Positions 1-8,805 of a DNA stretch of 64,000 nt are shown in pieces. Below the pieces are notes generated by a model, which saw only the letters and a program-made list of their open reading frames with translations, was not told where the DNA came from and searched no databases. Numbering within the stretch: position 1 is the stretch's first letter; every line of letters begins with the position of its first letter. The position numbers were made by a program, and so were the translations under genes. Source of the stretch: an uncultured Prevotellaceae bacterium (lineage in GTDB: Bacteria > Bacteroidota > Bacteroidia > Bacteroidales > Muribaculaceae). The DNA is taken from NCBI GenBank assembly GCA_900318645.1, contig ONLH01000002.1, forward strand, positions 1 through 64,000, given 5' to 3'.

Positions 1-306
1 TGAGCTTGCATGGTGTTTTCCATAAAAGTCGAGTCTTCGACCCGACCTGCCTCTACGAGGCAAAAGCCAAGCCCATGATACAGCAGAAATGCTTATTCGA
101 CTCATTTGTTGTGAATTATGCAGATGTTGAATATATTTACCGGACACTAATGATAAAAATTAAACAAAATACATTTTTATTTTAATTTTATCAATAATTT
201 TTAATTTCTCGGCCGTTAGGCCGATTAAAAATCACGAGGTGAATTATGACACAGCCTCAAGTACTGGTTTGGCAACTTGTTGATTGATAGCGATTTTTAA
301 TTCATT
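1..306. other. Intergenic region left of the terminase cassette
   Basis: I see no convincing coding region here. The right part (153-253) holds the left copy of a direct repeat described separately. The rest (1-152) has no recognisable gene, RNA or terminator; a gene end entering from the left edge cannot be excluded. Confidence 0.5.
153..253 (+). repeat. Direct repeat, left copy (about 101 bp)
   Basis: This stretch is nearly identical to 4405-4508, in the same orientation, with one 3-nt length difference and a few substitutions. It has an AT-rich half in which AAAATTAAA and TTTAATTTT can pair, then a GC hairpin TCGGCC-GTTA-GGCCGA, then a conserved tail ending in GACACA. The two copies bracket the two-gene phage-like unit at 307-4221. 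Function is unknown; it could be a mobile-element end, a dispersed REP-like element, or a scar of recombination. Confidence 0.85.
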
Positions 307-2205
307 TCAATTAATGAATGCGACTGTGCCAGGCTCGGGTTCCGATGGGTGATTAGGGAAGAAGTCCTCTGGTCTGGCATGCTTGCCGCACTTCAATCTC
401 TTGTCCATTAACACCAGCAGGCCGATGGCACGCGTCATCAGGATGTCGTCATGCTTGCCCTGACGTGCCGCATAGGTACCGTTGCGTTCCTGATAATCGC
501 GCATTTCGTTCACTGCATCCATGTCACGCTCGATATATTCCCCATCACGCACTGCCCTGATCAACTCAGTTATCGCCTCTCGTTTGGTCTTGACATTGGT
601 GTGGAAGCCCAGTTGCTTGCCATCGCGCTTGTACAGATTGCCATACAAGCGGTACAGCGTCTGCAGGATATACTCACTCTCGCCAGCGCGTGCCGCTTCG
701 TTGATGAGCGTGTTACACTCAATCACCAGCAAGGCCTTATGATAGAACAAAGCCAACTGCATCGACTTGATGGCCAGTTGATCATGATCAATGTGTCCGC
801 GCCACTGGGCCACGATTTCCTTCGGACGTGACCCGTCACCGTCTCGCCATACAGCAATCACCGAATAGTCGCTCGACTCGCTGCGCCCTCCCACATCAAC
901 CACCACCAGATAGCGCACATTGACAGGCAACCCCATCTGAGGCATTTCCCACACCTTGAGTAGGCCGTTGGATTCAGCCACCAGATGAACATTCTCCTTG
1001 GCTAACAATCCGCTCGCGGCTGCACCCTGGATGTCGCCCACCAATATCGGGGGCTTGGAACAACCCTTCTCCAACTCATCAAGATGTTCGCGCTTGAAGG
1101 GATTGTTGCCGCTTGTACTGAAGGCCTCGCTGGCACTGCCCGGATACTCGGCCATCATCAGTTCGTGGGTGCGGTACTCCTTACGCTTGGCGTGATACCA
1201 GTTGATCTGTTCCAGCGTGCGCCCGTCGTCCCACAACGCCCGTTCATACTCATCCATAGACTCCCACAGTGCCACCGGATCATCGACAGCACGGGCATAA
1301 CCGTCTATCTCATACCATGGCACAAATACCGGCACCTTGTCGCTCCGACCCAACTCAGCGCGCAGCCACTCGTCGTGAAAATAGTCACCCACACCGTCGG
1401 CGGTGGACTCCAGCACGACGACAGTCTCAGGCTTCAACGCCACGCTACCGCACACGCTGCGCACCACATCATCGGGCGAATGCATGGCACTTTCCTTCCA
1501 GAAAGCCACCTCGCTCAAGTGAGCCATGGATATGTCATAGCCACGCACGGCATCCTCACTGCGGGAGCTGCCAGTCAATACCAGGCAATCCCGTGCCTCC
1601 AGTTGCTGCACATTGGGTTGACCCTCCAGTTTAGAGAACAACAGTTTGGCCCCTGGATCATCAAGCATCTCGCGCGGATAGTGACTGAGCAGCAGGTTAT
1701 ACATCCGCTTGATACACTTACTCGTCATGTGCAAGTATCCACAAATCAGACTATTCCACCCCGTGTGACGCACCAGCTGCATCCATGCCAGGTACATCTG
1801 CACCAGTGTCGAGCCGCCCCACTGGCGTGCCTTGAGCAGGATGACGCGCACGGGTAGGCCTGCCACCCGTTGCTCCTCTATCACACCCAGCAACCGCCGC
1901 TGGGGACGGTTGAGCACCAGGGGCACATTCTTGCTACTCTGTTTGTCCTTGATGGTCACGCAACGGGCACACCAGAATTCAAAGTCCTCTTGGATACGCG
2001 CCTTGTCCTGCTCGGTCGATGACAAAGACACGAAGTCAGGATGATGCGCCAGCACCGAACGGGGCACACGACGCCCCGCTACCTCCACCCTATCGCCCCA
2101 GCAACCGATGCCGAGCAACGGATCATAAAGGTCGCCTTCAAGTTTCGCCCGGCGCCTCCCATTCTCTTGTAGAATCTTATCAAGTGTGTTTTCCATGGTA
2201 CTCAT
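307..2205 (-). CDS. Phage-type large terminase subunit (TerL)
   Basis: Predicted DNA-packaging motor: an ATPase that translocates DNA and a nuclease that cuts it. The 632-residue protein has a Walker A-like segment (LLKARQWGGST, about residues 123-133), a Walker B-like segment ending in Glu232 (MAHLSEVAFW), a following STADG coupling-type motif near 268, and an RNase H-fold nuclease with candidate metal ligands Asp437 (VVVDVGG), Glu496 (VIECN) and Asp586/587 (KHDDILM). Length and motif order match complete terminases, so this is not a fragment. It lies 3 nt downstream of the 670-residue gene and is probably co-transcribed. No portal, capsid, small terminase or integrase gene is nearby, which is odd for a prophage. 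The family call is firm; its present role is unknown. Confidence 0.85.
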   Translation of the reverse strand: MSTMENTLDKILQENGRRRAKLEGDLYDPLLGIGCWGDRVEVAGRRVPRSVLAHHPDFVSLSSTEQDKARIQEDFEFWCARCVTIKDKQSSKNVPLVLNRPQRRLLGVIEEQRVAGLPVRVILLKARQWGGSTLVQMYLAWMQLVRHTGWNSLICGYLHMTSKCIKRMYNLLLSHYPREMLDDPGAKLLFSKLEGQPNVQQLEARDCLVLTGSSRSEDAVRGYDISMAHLSEVAFWKESAMHSPDDVVRSVCGSVALKPETVVVLESTADGVGDYFHDEWLRAELGRSDKVPVFVPWYEIDGYARAVDDPVALWESMDEYERALWDDGRTLEQINWYHAKRKEYRTHELMMAEYPGSASEAFSTSGNNPFKREHLDELEKGCSKPPILVGDIQGAAASGLLAKENVHLVAESNGLLKVWEMPQMGLPVNVRYLVVVDVGGRSESSDYSVIAVWRDGDGSRPKEIVAQWRGHIDHDQLAIKSMQLALFYHKALLVIECNTLINEAARAGESEYILQTLYRLYGNLYKRDGKQLGFHTNVKTKREAITELIRAVRDGEYIERDMDAVNEMRDYQERNGTYAARQGKHDDILMTRAIGLLVLMDKRLKCGKHARPEDFFPNHPSEPEPGTVAFIN

Positions 2206-2208
2206 CTT

Positions 2209-4221
2209 TTAAAAACCCGAGCAGGAATAAATCAGGGTTGGCAGTAGCAGGGTACCACTGCGAGCGACACCGTTGAGCGACAAGCGTAGCGTGCGGCAAG
2301 GCACCATCACTGTGGGGGCAGCCAAGGGATGCTCGACTGCTCCAGCCACTGCGATGACGCTCACGTCACCGTCCATCGCCATGATGCCGCGCTGTCCTGT
2401 CACCCTTAACGTCAATTCCAGATTCTCACCGCTCACGTGCCACACGACACGGCGCACTGTCCTCGCCAGCAACGGGTTCATGGCAACGGGATGGCTGTGC
2501 CACATCACGGGCAACACTTCATCGGTCTCAACCTCAAGATCCAACACAGTTCCGATATCGGTCACGGCGACGGCATGACGCGGGTCACTGTATAGCTGGA
2601 CGGCATCGATGGTGCGTACACTCATGCGACCGCTAGGCATCATCACGAGCGGATAACCCGTGGCACGCAACAGCCACAACTCCTGATGGGCAGCACTCCA
2701 CGCCATCCCCTTGCAATCCACATCGCGCTGACAAATCACCAGCCGGGAGCCGTTCAGGCGGCACAGATGCCCATGACGAGAAATGAGCCAGATGTCGCCA
2801 CCGCCCTCGATGGGTGACACGTCAGTCGCGATGACGGTGCGGTCAACCAGCCGCGCCTCACCTAAAGAGCCCTGCGTTCCTTGTGGAATGGCATAGATAC
2901 CGTCGTCGGTAAACACATAGACCGGATAGCGCCCAAAACCGCTTGAATACAAGGGCCGCGTCACCACTGCCATTGACAACGGAACGGCCCCCACCACACG
3001 ACGCCGATGAGCCTCGGCAAGAGCGTTGCCGATTTCACTAGACACCACATCACCGTCACGGGTGCAGCAATACAGACGTCCCCCGGCTAGTGTCGAACAA
3101 ACAACCCCCTCAAGCGACGGTAACCGACCGATGGCGCTGCATTTGGCCGAGGTCAGTGTCATCAACTCATCAGGCGCCACAAAGTCACTACCCGTTACCT
3201 GGGATGAAGCGGGTGCTCGTGCAACAAGGTGCCACGACGAGGCGGCAAGTTCACGGGAAATGGCATCGGCACTGCGGCGCGAGAGTCCCATCTCCAACTG
3301 ATATTCTCGTCCTCCCACCGTTCGTGTCACACATCGGTAGTCCAACGAGCGGCTTGCAGTGAGCAACTGGGCCTCATCGGTGGCAAACACATCGATCGAC
3401 GCCACCAGGGGCAGCCACTCGGCAGCGATGTCACGTGTCACATCGATGTCCAGACCATAGTGTTTCAAGCTCAATGTGGTGGCTTCAATGCCGGTAAAGC
3501 CACTGCCTGTCACGACCACATCAGCAGCGATGCGGTCGGCATTGGCAAGAGTCACGTCACCCACTCTCATCGGATCACTCATCCACAGGTAGCTCCCGTC
3601 ACGCAGGCGCAGGGCCCAGCGCACCAGCATCGGCGCGAGGTGACGCCCCTCGGCACGCACGTCGGACGACAGAGCCGACCAGGCAGAGCGCAGGCGGGCG
3701 GTCAGTGCTGCCGTGTCGGCATCAGCAAGCGGTGCTTGCCATTGCGTGTAAGGCTCGGCAAAGGCATAGGCATCAATCCCAACGCTGATGGTGGTAACAG
3801 CAGCACCGATGGCCAGTTGCGGGATGGCATCGGCAGCATTGAGCACACTCCAAGCGCCCTCGTGCATCCTGAGATAGGTAAGTCCTGCATCGGTAACGAT
3901 GACAAGAAGTTCACCGATGGCATGAGCGCCAACGATTTGGCCCGTGACGGTGACAACTGGCGCGCCATCAATTTTGACCGTATTGCCGCGACATGTCACC
4001 CTGTAACTGTCGGCAAACAGCAACAGCCGTTCCCCAACCCCAATAGTACCCGATACTGACGGTTGTCCAGTCACTTGCAGCGATGACTCTCGCTCTCGCA
4101 CGTTCTGCGCCAGCAGAGCCTCACCACACTGTGCCGCCTCACCATTGGAGAGCGGCTCCATTCCACGGGCTATCACCCGTAGTTCTTTCATGTCCTCTTT
4201 CTTTTTCATGGTATTCTTCAT
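2209..4221 (-). CDS. Conserved-looking protein of unknown function paired with terminase
   Basis: I do not recognise this 670-residue protein by family. It has no signal peptide; the N-terminus offers several Met codons (4221, 4209, 4191), so the exact start is uncertain. It is rich in beta-strand-like segments with recurring short blocks (for example GVGERLLLFAD, GELLVIVTDAGLTYL, GRLYCCTRDGDVVSSE, PVYVFTDDGIYAIP, GDIWLISRHGHLCRL), a pattern that suggests a beta-propeller. Phage tail-tube, needle or DNA-stabilisation proteins can have such folds, and the adjacent terminase makes a virion-related origin plausible, but this is inference. It is the first gene of the two-gene unit, ending 3 nt before the terminase start. 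Confidence 0.55.
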   Translation of the reverse strand: MKNTMKKKEDMKELRVIARGMEPLSNGEAAQCGEALLAQNVRERESSLQVTGQPSVSGTIGVGERLLLFADSYRVTCRGNTVKIDGAPVVTVTGQIVGAHAIGELLVIVTDAGLTYLRMHEGAWSVLNAADAIPQLAIGAAVTTISVGIDAYAFAEPYTQWQAPLADADTAALTARLRSAWSALSSDVRAEGRHLAPMLVRWALRLRDGSYLWMSDPMRVGDVTLANADRIAADVVVTGSGFTGIEATTLSLKHYGLDIDVTRDIAAEWLPLVASIDVFATDEAQLLTASRSLDYRCVTRTVGGREYQLEMGLSRRSADAISRELAASSWHLVARAPASSQVTGSDFVAPDELMTLTSAKCSAIGRLPSLEGVVCSTLAGGRLYCCTRDGDVVSSEIGNALAEAHRRRVVGAVPLSMAVVTRPLYSSGFGRYPVYVFTDDGIYAIPQGTQGSLGEARLVDRTVIATDVSPIEGGGDIWLISRHGHLCRLNGSRLVICQRDVDCKGMAWSAAHQELWLLRATGYPLVMMPSGRMSVRTIDAVQLYSDPRHAVAVTDIGTVLDLEVETDEVLPVMWHSHPVAMNPLLARTVRRVVWHVSGENLELTLRVTGQRGIMAMDGDVSVIAVAGAVEHPLAAPTVMVPCRTLRLSLNGVARSGTLLLPTLIYSCSGF

Positions 4222-4278
4222 TGATATGATAACGTAAACTCGATGAAAAAAGAGTTGATACTCAATTCATCCGCTATG

Positions 4279-4304
4279 TAGAGACGCAAAATTTTGCGTC
4301 TCTA
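4279..4304. repeat. Perfect 26-bp palindrome
   Basis: The arms TAGAGACGCAAAA and TTTTGCGTCTCTA are exact reverse complements with no spacer. It sits in the gap upstream of the terminase cassette, next to the hairpin repeats. Palindromes of this kind occur as dispersed intergenic elements in several bacterial groups. There is no T-run, so a terminator is unlikely. Confidence 0.8.
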
Positions 4305-4340
4305 GGGCAGCATTTTGGTGAGACCTATCGATTGGGGGCC

Positions 4341-4400
4341 GTGTCATAATTCATTCGTTGCAAATTAAGTCGCGCTTCGAGCGAGAAATTAAGCAAAAAT
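4341..4400 (-). repeat. Diverged inverted copy of the cassette-flanking repeat
   Basis: Read on the minus strand this stretch follows the layout of 153-253: GTGTCATAATTC, a spacer, AATTA, a hairpin (here TCGC-GCTTCGA-GCGA instead of TCGGCC-GTTA-GGCCGA), GAGAAATTAA and an A/T tail. It lies head-to-head with the copy at 4405-4508. The different stem sequence at the same place suggests a structured element that keeps pairing while its sequence drifts. Confidence 0.5.
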
Positions 4401-4404
4401 TTTT

Positions 4405-4508
4405 ATAAAAATTAAACAAAATACATTTTTATTTTAATTTTATTAATAATTTTGTTTAATTTCTCGGCCGTCAGGCCGATTAAAAATCACGAGGCGAATT
4501 TTGACACA
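4405..4508 (+). repeat. Direct repeat, right copy (about 104 bp)
   Basis: Partner of 153-253 in the same orientation, separated by the two-gene terminase unit. It has the same AT-rich inverted half, the same GC hairpin (TCGGCC-GTCA-GGCCGA) and the same tail to GACACA, with a 3-nt insertion relative to the left copy. Confidence 0.85.
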
Positions 4509-4527
4509 TCCCCTTCAGCACGCAGCA

Positions 4528-4572
4528 GGCTAACCAGTTCAGTTCAAGAGCATATTTGCGTCGAACTCACAT
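4528..4572. repeat. Dispersed repeat, copy 1
   Basis: This stretch resembles 26748-26790: both contain GGCYAACCAGTTSAGTTCAA, then GAG, YATA, an AT-rich spacer and GAACTCA. Both are intergenic. It is a degenerate dispersed element of unknown function. Confidence 0.55.
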
Positions 4573-4646
4573 TAGGATAAAACAGTTCACCACGCAAAAG
4601 TACCACCGCCTATACCTATTCCACCAGCACAAAAAGCAGTACACCA

Positions 4647-4684
4647 CAAAAAAACCGGCCGGACCTTCCGAGGTCCAGCCGGTT
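4647..4684 (-). terminator. Intrinsic terminator for the dockerin protein gene at 4713-5894
   Basis: On the minus strand a long GC-rich stem (AACCGGC...GGACC pairing with GGTCC...GCCGGTT) is followed directly by seven T residues. It begins about 30 nt past the stop codon. Confidence 0.85.
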
Positions 4685-4712
4685 AACTCCTTTAAAAGAG
4701 GCCTTACGTCTC

Positions 4713-5894
4713 TTACCAGCTACCCGTCAATAGGTAGTTGATCAATACAGTCACGTCACCGATGCTAACGTTTCCACTCAGGTCACAGTCAGCATTTGTG
4801 GGGTTAAAGGTATCGCTCGGTGTCTGAGAATCGCTGAGCAGTCCATTAATCAGTGCGGTAACATCACCGATATTGACAACGCCGTCGTTGTTCACGTCAC
4901 CACGCAGGCTCACTACGCTACCAGGAATGACAAAGTGGCTGCCATTGGTATAATACAGGCGGTTGTTATTCCATCCGGGCCACGTCTGGGCATTGTCACT
5001 GGGTGTCGTCAATCCCCAGGTAATAGCATCGGCAGTCGCGGTTCCCGTGTTGCCATCCATGTTCACCCAAATGCCGCTGCCGCTGGGAGACATCTCGTTG
5101 GGGATGTCACGCAGCATCTGGCTCGGATAAGACATCGTGCCGTCACTGCTCAGCAGCATATAGGCCTCTGGGGCACCATAGCCATACAGGTTGGTCACCC
5201 ACACGGTATCTCCGCTCTGACGGATGTTCACGTCAACAGTCTTCGTCACACCGTCTTCCTGGCTGTAAAACTCATGCTTGCCGTTAGCGACCAGCAACCA
5301 AGTGTCACGATAGATGGGAGACACATCGACAATACTGTCGGTCATCGTCTCTACCTTGCCATTAGGAGCAGTCTTCGTGGTCGTGATCTTAGTTTCAATA
5401 TAGTAGGCATAGCCATCGGCAATGTGGATAGAGCCATCGGTAAGGATTTCACCGGTCACGTCGGCATAATCGGCGCCATCGACCCACCATGCCTCGTTCA
5501 CTACATAGTAGTAACGGGTGCTGTCAACCTTGATAGTCTCACCGCCTGCAACCGTAGTGCTTGTAGTGCTCACCGTAGCAAAGGGCTCATCACCGACAGC
5601 AATGGAGACGCGTCGTGCGGACTGGTCAACAGTCAGCAGCTGGGTGATGCCATAGGGGTTGATACCACCTTCAACAGTGACGGCTCCAGAACCTTCACCG
5701 GCAACGACCGTTGCTGTCCAGCCACCGATGTAGAAGGGGTCGCCCTCGGTAACCGTGACGTTGCCTGCTGCTCCCTCTTCCCACTGATACTCATGAACCA
5801 GACATACACGCGAGCCAAGCACACTGGACTGGGCAGCACTCACTGTCATGCCGATTCCTGCACACATGCACAGGATTGCTAATATCTTCTTCAT
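4713..5894 (-). CDS. Secreted protein with C-terminal dockerin-like domain
   Basis: An exported 393-residue protein of unknown activity. The start at 5894 gives a clean signal peptide (MKKILAILCMCAGIGMTVSA); an in-frame extension to 5957 would spoil it. The middle is beta-rich and has no domain I can name, but it shares a layout with the product of 6340-7881 (a DGSI segment, then a block ending in SDGTMSYPS here and PEGVATYPT there), so the two are probably paralogues. The last ~62 residues are two EF-hand-like dockerin repeats (GDVNNDGVVNIGDVTALIN and the later DLSGNVSIGDVTVLINYLL) with the usual Asp/Asn calcium ligands. In this group such tails are common but their partner is not known. A minus-strand -7 element lies at 6013-6020. 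Confidence 0.75.
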   Translation of the reverse strand: MKKILAILCMCAGIGMTVSAAQSSVLGSRVCLVHEYQWEEGAAGNVTVTEGDPFYIGGWTATVVAGEGSGAVTVEGGINPYGITQLLTVDQSARRVSIAVGDEPFATVSTTSTTVAGGETIKVDSTRYYYVVNEAWWVDGADYADVTGEILTDGSIHIADGYAYYIETKITTTKTAPNGKVETMTDSIVDVSPIYRDTWLLVANGKHEFYSQEDGVTKTVDVNIRQSGDTVWVTNLYGYGAPEAYMLLSSDGTMSYPSQMLRDIPNEMSPSGSGIWVNMDGNTGTATADAITWGLTTPSDNAQTWPGWNNNRLYYTNGSHFVIPGSVVSLRGDVNNDGVVNIGDVTALINGLLSDSQTPSDTFNPTNADCDLSGNVSIGDVTVLINYLLTGSW

Positions 5895-6255
5895 CTTGAT
5901 AAATAATATAATTAAATGTAAGTAATTACTAAACATCTGATACGCAACAACATACAATCACCATGCCGGATACAGACCCGACACGGACAGCCTTTGTCAC
6001 GCTAGGCGATGACAAAATTACTGAAATATTTCTTATCTGCACCCACATTTAACCACTTTTTACACTGTTGCCGTCCAGTGGTGACTACTCAGCCATTTTC
6101 CTCACGCTAAGCCGCTAAGGAATTATTATTTGATATTGATGTCCGGATAAAGGCCGTAGGCCTGTCAAGAATATAGGCAGGGGTGTAACGAGGCGCAGCC
6201 GAGTGTAACCCATGTTCATTGGAACCCCCAATTCACAAACTCCGAAGGAGTGCCC
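5895..6255. other. Intergenic region with promoter and a diverged repeat
   Basis: It carries the promoter of the gene ending at 4713, and at 6152-6162 a GGCC-GTA-GGCC hairpin inside a stretch that looks like a degenerate dispersed Bacteroidales intergenic repeat. No coding region was recognised. Confidence 0.45.
6013..6020 (-). promoter_or_regulatory. -7 promoter element for the gene at 4713-5894
   Basis: Minus-strand TAATTTTG matches the Bacteroidetes -7 consensus TAnnTTTG, about 120 bp upstream of the start codon. The -33 element is not clear. Confidence 0.5.
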
Positions 6256-6297
6256 AAAAAGCAGGACAGGCACCCCACTATGGGATGCCTGTCCTTT
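6256..6297 (-). terminator. Intrinsic terminator for the gene at 6340-7881
   Basis: On the minus strand AGGACAGGCATCCC pairs with GGGGTGCCTGTCCT across a short loop and is followed by GCTTTTTGG. Confidence 0.8.
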
Positions 6298-6339
6298 AGG
6301 ATATTGATTAACTGGAATTAATCAAGTGGGAATGAGTGA

Positions 6340-7881
6340 TTACTCAGCGGGCCAGTTGCCACTCAGCAGATAGTTGATCAGAGTGGTAACGTCACCAATC
6401 TTGATCTCACCATCAAGGTCGCAGTCAGCATTGTCACCGCTGAAGTCATCAGCATCATCGAGGTCACCACTCAGCAGGTGGTTGATCAGAACGGTAACGT
6501 CACCAATCTTAACCTGGCCATCGTTGTCAACATCACCACGAACGTAGGTAATGGGCTCCTGAAGAACGAACTGACCGCCATTCATGAACCTGAACTCGTG
6601 GTTGATCAGATTGCTTACCAAGGCATAGCCAGTGGTGTGCTGAGTGTCACTGCTTGCATAGATGGGGCCTAACTCTGAGTGGATACCAGGCAGAGTGAGA
6701 AGCTCGGGAGTAACGGTACCGATAATCACGGTGTCCTCGGTTACATTGTAGCTCTCATCCATAGCATAGGGCCAGCCATAATGCATCTCAGAGAAGTCAT
6801 AACCCTGATAGTTCTGAGTGTACAGGTCTCTCAGATAATTGCCAGCCTCGGCAAGGGGCCAATTGGTGGGATAAGTAGCAACGCCCTCCGGAGTGAGGTT
6901 GATCACTGCACCAGGCATGCCGTCACCGCACATGTTGAATACATAGAGGGTGCTGTAGTCGGGCTGCATCATGTAAATGGTGTCGGTCATGTGACCAGCA
7001 ATAGCGCCTTGGTTCAGGTAGTCATAGTCCTGAGTACCGTTACCAACAAGGAACTGGGTGCCCAGATAAACGTCCTGTACATAGGTGGTATCGCTGTGGT
7101 CCAGCTTATAGGTATAGCCTGACCAAGCGTTACCCGTGCGGGTGTAGTAGTGCTGGATGTTATAACCGGCATATACATAGGGGATTGAGTCATTGAACTC
7201 AATGGAGCCGTCCTCATACAGGGTACCGGGAACAGAACCGGGAGCCTCGGCATCGCCGAAGTAGTAGTTACCATCAACCAGCATTCTGTAGATCTCCTTG
7301 TCAATGCGATAGCCATTGGCGTAAGTACCAACAATAGTGCTATCTACGAGTGCATAACCGGTCGGGAGCTCGATGGCACCAGTGGTGTAATCAATGTTAA
7401 GGTCAAGCCACCAGCCTGAACCAAAATTAGGGCTCATAGGATCATCATCCCAGAAAAGACCTACGCAGTAAAGAACGCCACCATCCTCCTGGAAGTGAAC
7501 ACCTTCACCAGCACGGAAGTGATAATAGGACCACTCAAAGCCAGTACCAGCCTCGTTGAGATCCCAGGCGTACTTGAAGTCCATATACTTGTCCTGGTTG
7601 ACCAGATCCTCGTTACTCAGGCGACGGGGAGCACCCTTGCGAACCATCTTGTTGTTGGCAATGCTGGGACGCATGCTGTTGATGAACTTCATCGAAGCAG
7701 GAGCCTTGGCACCAGTCATCGTCTTCATCACGGGAGCGGTCAGATCCTGGCTCAAGGTGTTAGCCTTCATTACCATCTGGCCCTTGGTTGACTTCATCAT
7801 GTCAGCCTTGTTGAACTGGGGTGCACCAGCCATTGCGGTCAGGCCTGCGCACACAAAGAGTAATGCAAAAAATTTCTTCAT
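6340..7881 (-). CDS. Secreted protein with C-terminal dockerin-like domain
   Basis: A 513-residue exported protein. The start at 7881 gives the signal peptide MKKFFALLFVCAGLTAMAG; upstream in-frame codons to 8040 run through the promoter and are not coding. A basic segment (residues ~20-90) precedes a large Tyr/Asp-rich beta region without recognised catalytic motifs. The end holds two dockerin-like repeats (GDVDNDGQVKIGDVTVLIN and DCDLDGEIKIGDVTTLIN). The middle resembles the neighbouring 4713-5894 product, which suggests tandem duplication, although each gene has its own promoter and terminator. Activity is unknown; a surface-exposed or extracellular structural or binding role is inferred. 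Confidence 0.75.
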   Translation of the reverse strand: MKKFFALLFVCAGLTAMAGAPQFNKADMMKSTKGQMVMKANTLSQDLTAPVMKTMTGAKAPASMKFINSMRPSIANNKMVRKGAPRRLSNEDLVNQDKYMDFKYAWDLNEAGTGFEWSYYHFRAGEGVHFQEDGGVLYCVGLFWDDDPMSPNFGSGWWLDLNIDYTTGAIELPTGYALVDSTIVGTYANGYRIDKEIYRMLVDGNYYFGDAEAPGSVPGTLYEDGSIEFNDSIPYVYAGYNIQHYYTRTGNAWSGYTYKLDHSDTTYVQDVYLGTQFLVGNGTQDYDYLNQGAIAGHMTDTIYMMQPDYSTLYVFNMCGDGMPGAVINLTPEGVATYPTNWPLAEAGNYLRDLYTQNYQGYDFSEMHYGWPYAMDESYNVTEDTVIIGTVTPELLTLPGIHSELGPIYASSDTQHTTGYALVSNLINHEFRFMNGGQFVLQEPITYVRGDVDNDGQVKIGDVTVLINHLLSGDLDDADDFSGDNADCDLDGEIKIGDVTTLINYLLSGNWPAE

Positions 7882-8009
7882 AAATCTAAGTAATGATTTA
7901 ATGTTAATAATAAAATATGAGTTAATAAAAAATGTGTATAACTTCTTTTCTGCGGTTTTTCTTGTGGGAATAAGTATCATGGTTGACACCTTATTTCTCA
8001 AAGATGTGG

Positions 8010-8017
8010 CAAATATA
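8010..8017 (-). promoter_or_regulatory. -7 promoter element for the gene at 6340-7881
   Basis: Minus-strand TATATTTG matches TAnnTTTG and implies a leader of roughly 120 nt. Confidence 0.55.
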
Positions 8018-8109
8018 CATCTTATATTTAAACTCCACAACTTTTTTCAACAAAAAACGCCGATTCACTAACATATTTGACCGAAATAGTGCATACACAC
8101 AAAAACGGT

Positions 8110-8658
8110 CTAGAACAGCATGCCACTAGCGACCTGGTCGGCGGCATCCTGGCCCAGACTCTCGGCCACCATTGCCAGTGCAAATGGAGCAGCCGCTGCC
8201 GGCCCGTTACCCGTCACCACGTTGCCCGATACGGCAACCTGGGCATCACCCCAGCGCACGCCTTCTACATCAGCTTCCATGCCGGGATAGCACACTGCGT
8301 CTCGGTCTTGCAGCAGGCCCTTCGGTGCGAGCACAATAGCGGGCGAAGCACAGATGGCACTGAACTTGCCTCCGCGCTCATCTTGGGCATCCAGCAACGC
8401 TGACAGCCCCTCGTGGGCAGCAAGATTGGTAGCTCCGGGCATTCCGCCAGGCAATACCAGCCACTCGGCGTCGCTGTAATCGTTGTCACCGAACACGCTG
8501 TCGGCCATCACCGTCACGCCATGGGCACCGGTCACGGCTACACCCTCGTTAATCGACACCGTCACTACTGGCATGCCCGCGCGACGCATTACATCTACAC
8601 TCGTCATGGCCTCCACTTCCTCAAAGCCGTCGGCCAGAAAAATAAAACTCGTCTTCAT
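8110..8658 (-). CDS. DJ-1/PfpI family protein (YajL/ThiJ type)
   Basis: A 182-residue cytosolic member of the DJ-1 superfamily. Visible signatures are the N-terminal strand and GFEEVEA motif (conserved Glu16), the VLPGGMPGA loop near residue 70, and the nucleophilic-elbow Cys103 in AICASP. Family members act in oxidative or carbonyl stress (deglycase or chaperone activity is proposed for some), or have unknown activity. The length matches the single-domain YajL/DJ-1 class. It stands alone between a dockerin protein gene and the tRNA gene. The exact substrate cannot be read from sequence. Confidence 0.88.
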   Translation of the reverse strand: MKTSFIFLADGFEEVEAMTSVDVMRRAGMPVVTVSINEGVAVTGAHGVTVMADSVFGDNDYSDAEWLVLPGGMPGATNLAAHEGLSALLDAQDERGGKFSAICASPAIVLAPKGLLQDRDAVCYPGMEADVEGVRWGDAQVAVSGNVVTGNGPAAAAPFALAMVAESLGQDAADQVASGMLF

Positions 8659-8758
8659 TTTGTCGTTTTAAAACTTTTGTGGGGCCCCGCTGTGGCGAGA
8701 CCGCCAAAATTATCCTTTTATCGTCTCAAAATTACCCCTTTTTCCCGAGAAAAACCCC

Positions 8759-8798
8759 ATTTTTTGAAAAAAAAGTGCTTTTTTTGAAAAAAAAGTGC
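8759..8798. repeat. Tandem 19-20 bp A/T-rich repeat
   Basis: Two adjacent copies of a unit of the form T(6-7)-G-A(8)-GTGC lie just upstream of the tRNA promoter. They may only be slippage-derived, but their position next to a strong stable-RNA promoter is noteworthy. Confidence 0.7.
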
Positions 8799-8805
8799 GA
8801 TTTTT

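Noticed and set aside
307-4221. Complete prophage
   Set aside because: Only terminase and one unknown gene are present; no integrase, portal, capsid, tail or lysis genes were recognised in the window.
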